The notes beneath the pieces are model-generated. The model was not told where the DNA came from. It saw only the letters and a program-made list of their open reading frames with translations, and did no database searches. The position numbers were made by a program, and so were the translations under genes. Shown here one piece after another: positions 63,118 to 64,000 of a stretch of DNA of 64,000 nucleotides; within the stretch, counting starts at the first letter, position 1; each line of letters opens with the position of its first letter. Source of the DNA: Gymnogyps californianus. Taxonomy: Eukaryota > Chordata > Aves > Accipitriformes > Cathartidae. The DNA is taken from NCBI RefSeq assembly GCF_018139145.2, contig NC_059475.1, positions 19,100,937 to 19,164,936 of the forward strand. The letters run 5' to 3'.

Positions 63118-64000
63118 ATTCTGTGATCATAAAATCTTGTAGGTTGGAAAAGACCCTTAAGATGGAGTCCAACCATAAACCTAACACTGCCAAATCCACC
63201 GCTAAACCATGTTCCTAAGTGCCACATCTACACGTCTTCTAAATACCTCCAGGGACAGTGACTCCACCGCTTCCCTGGGCAGCCTGTTTCAGTGCTTGAT
63301 AACCCTTTCAGTGAAAAAATTTTTCCTCATATGCAATCTAAACCTTCCCTGGTGCAACTTGAGGCCGTTTCCTCTCGTCCTATCACTTGCTACTTGGGAG
63401 AAGAGACTGACACCCACCTCGCTACAACCTCCTTTCAAGTAGTTGTAGACAGCAATAAGGTCTCCCCTCAGCCTCCTTTCCTCCAGACTAAACAACCCCA
63501 GTTCCCTCAGCTGCTCCTCATAAGACTTGTTCTCTGGACCCTTCACCAGCTTTGTTGCTTTTCTTTGGAGACACTCCAGCACCTCAATGTCTTTCTTGTA
63601 GTGAGGGACCCAAAACTGCACACAGTATTTGAGGTGTGGCCTCACCAGCGCCGAGTACAGGGGGATGATCCGTTCCCTCATCCTTGCTGGCCGCACCATT
63701 TCTGATACAAGCCAGGATGCTATTGGCCTTCTTGGCCACCTGGGCACGCTGCCGGCTCATATTCAGGCGGCTGTCGACCAACACCCCCAGGTCCTTTTCC
63801 GCTGGGCAGCTTTCCAGCCACTCTTCCCCAACCCTATAGCGTTGCACGCGGTTGTTGTGACCCAAGTGCAGGACCTGGCACTTAGCCTTGTTGAATCTCA
63901 TACAATTGGCCTCGGCCCATCGATCCAGCCTGTCCAGATCCCTCTGTAGAGCCTTCCTACGCTCCAGCAGATCAACACTCCCACCCAACTTGGTGTCGTC
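63118..64000 (-). mobile_element. CR1 LINE in the last mucin intron, cut by window edge
   Basis: The left end is the complement of the CR1 3' terminus (GTGATCATAAAATCTTGTAGG). Inward on the - strand are long CR1 frames: [20 protein letters not shown] and [15 protein letters not shown] words (63289-63747) and [14 protein letters not shown] (63584-63988), from the reverse-transcriptase C-terminal part. It is less decayed than the intron 1 copy. Same orientation as the mucin gene. Confidence 0.9.

Overview
The window looks like nuclear DNA from a bird. It has AT-rich intergenic DNA and introns, one GC-rich CpG island, several CR1 LINEs (including 3' ends with the avian ATTCTATG-type tail), and solo LTRs with 5-bp target duplications of the ERVL type. 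It holds one complete protein-coding gene, TOLLIP, on the + strand, and the terminal exon of a gel-forming mucin on the - strand at the right edge.

Layout. Positions 1-16.9 kb are gene-poor. They hold four LTR copies from two related subfamilies (1-290 -, 1575-2197 +, 5222-5796 +, about 5890-6350 -), a decayed intronless coiled-coil/tail-anchor pseudogene (about 4140-5190), a much weaker possible pseudogene on the - strand (about 1063-1500), and an old CR1 fragment (about 11.54-12.07 kb). A CpG island at about 16.96-17.96 kb is the TOLLIP promoter and exon 1, with NRF1-type sites and a short GGGGCC hexanucleotide repeat.

TOLLIP runs from the ATG at 17549 to the TAG at 44818 in six coding exons: 17549-17581, 27039-27188, 31766-31948, 33058-33210, 34609-34699 and 44604-44818. 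All introns are GT-AG and the joined frame is 274 codons, the same length as mammalian TOLLIP. Introns 1 and 2 hold CR1 and LTR insertions and a recent 66-bp tandem duplication. The 3' UTR may extend to about 48.1 kb, with five AATAAA signals. A 1.2-kb solo LTR with an internal 39-bp repeat sits about 130 bp past the last one.

Downstream, a long CR1 (about 51.2-54.9 kb, + strand, ORF2 broken) is followed by about 7 kb in which I recognise nothing. The last coding exon of a mucin (C-terminal cystine knot) is on the - strand at 62597-62867, and another CR1 in its last intron runs off the window. The tail-to-tail arrangement of TOLLIP and a mucin matches the vertebrate MUC5B-TOLLIP neighbourhood, so the mucin is most likely MUC5B. 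TOLLIP is an endosomal/immune adaptor and the mucin is secreted; they are neighbours with no operon-like relation. Much of the window is repeat-derived, and I found no convincing new biological system. The best leads are the coiled-coil/membrane-anchor pseudogene, the fold-back CR1 in intron 2, the GGGGCC repeat with a poly-GR upstream ORF, and the basic tail on the mucin.
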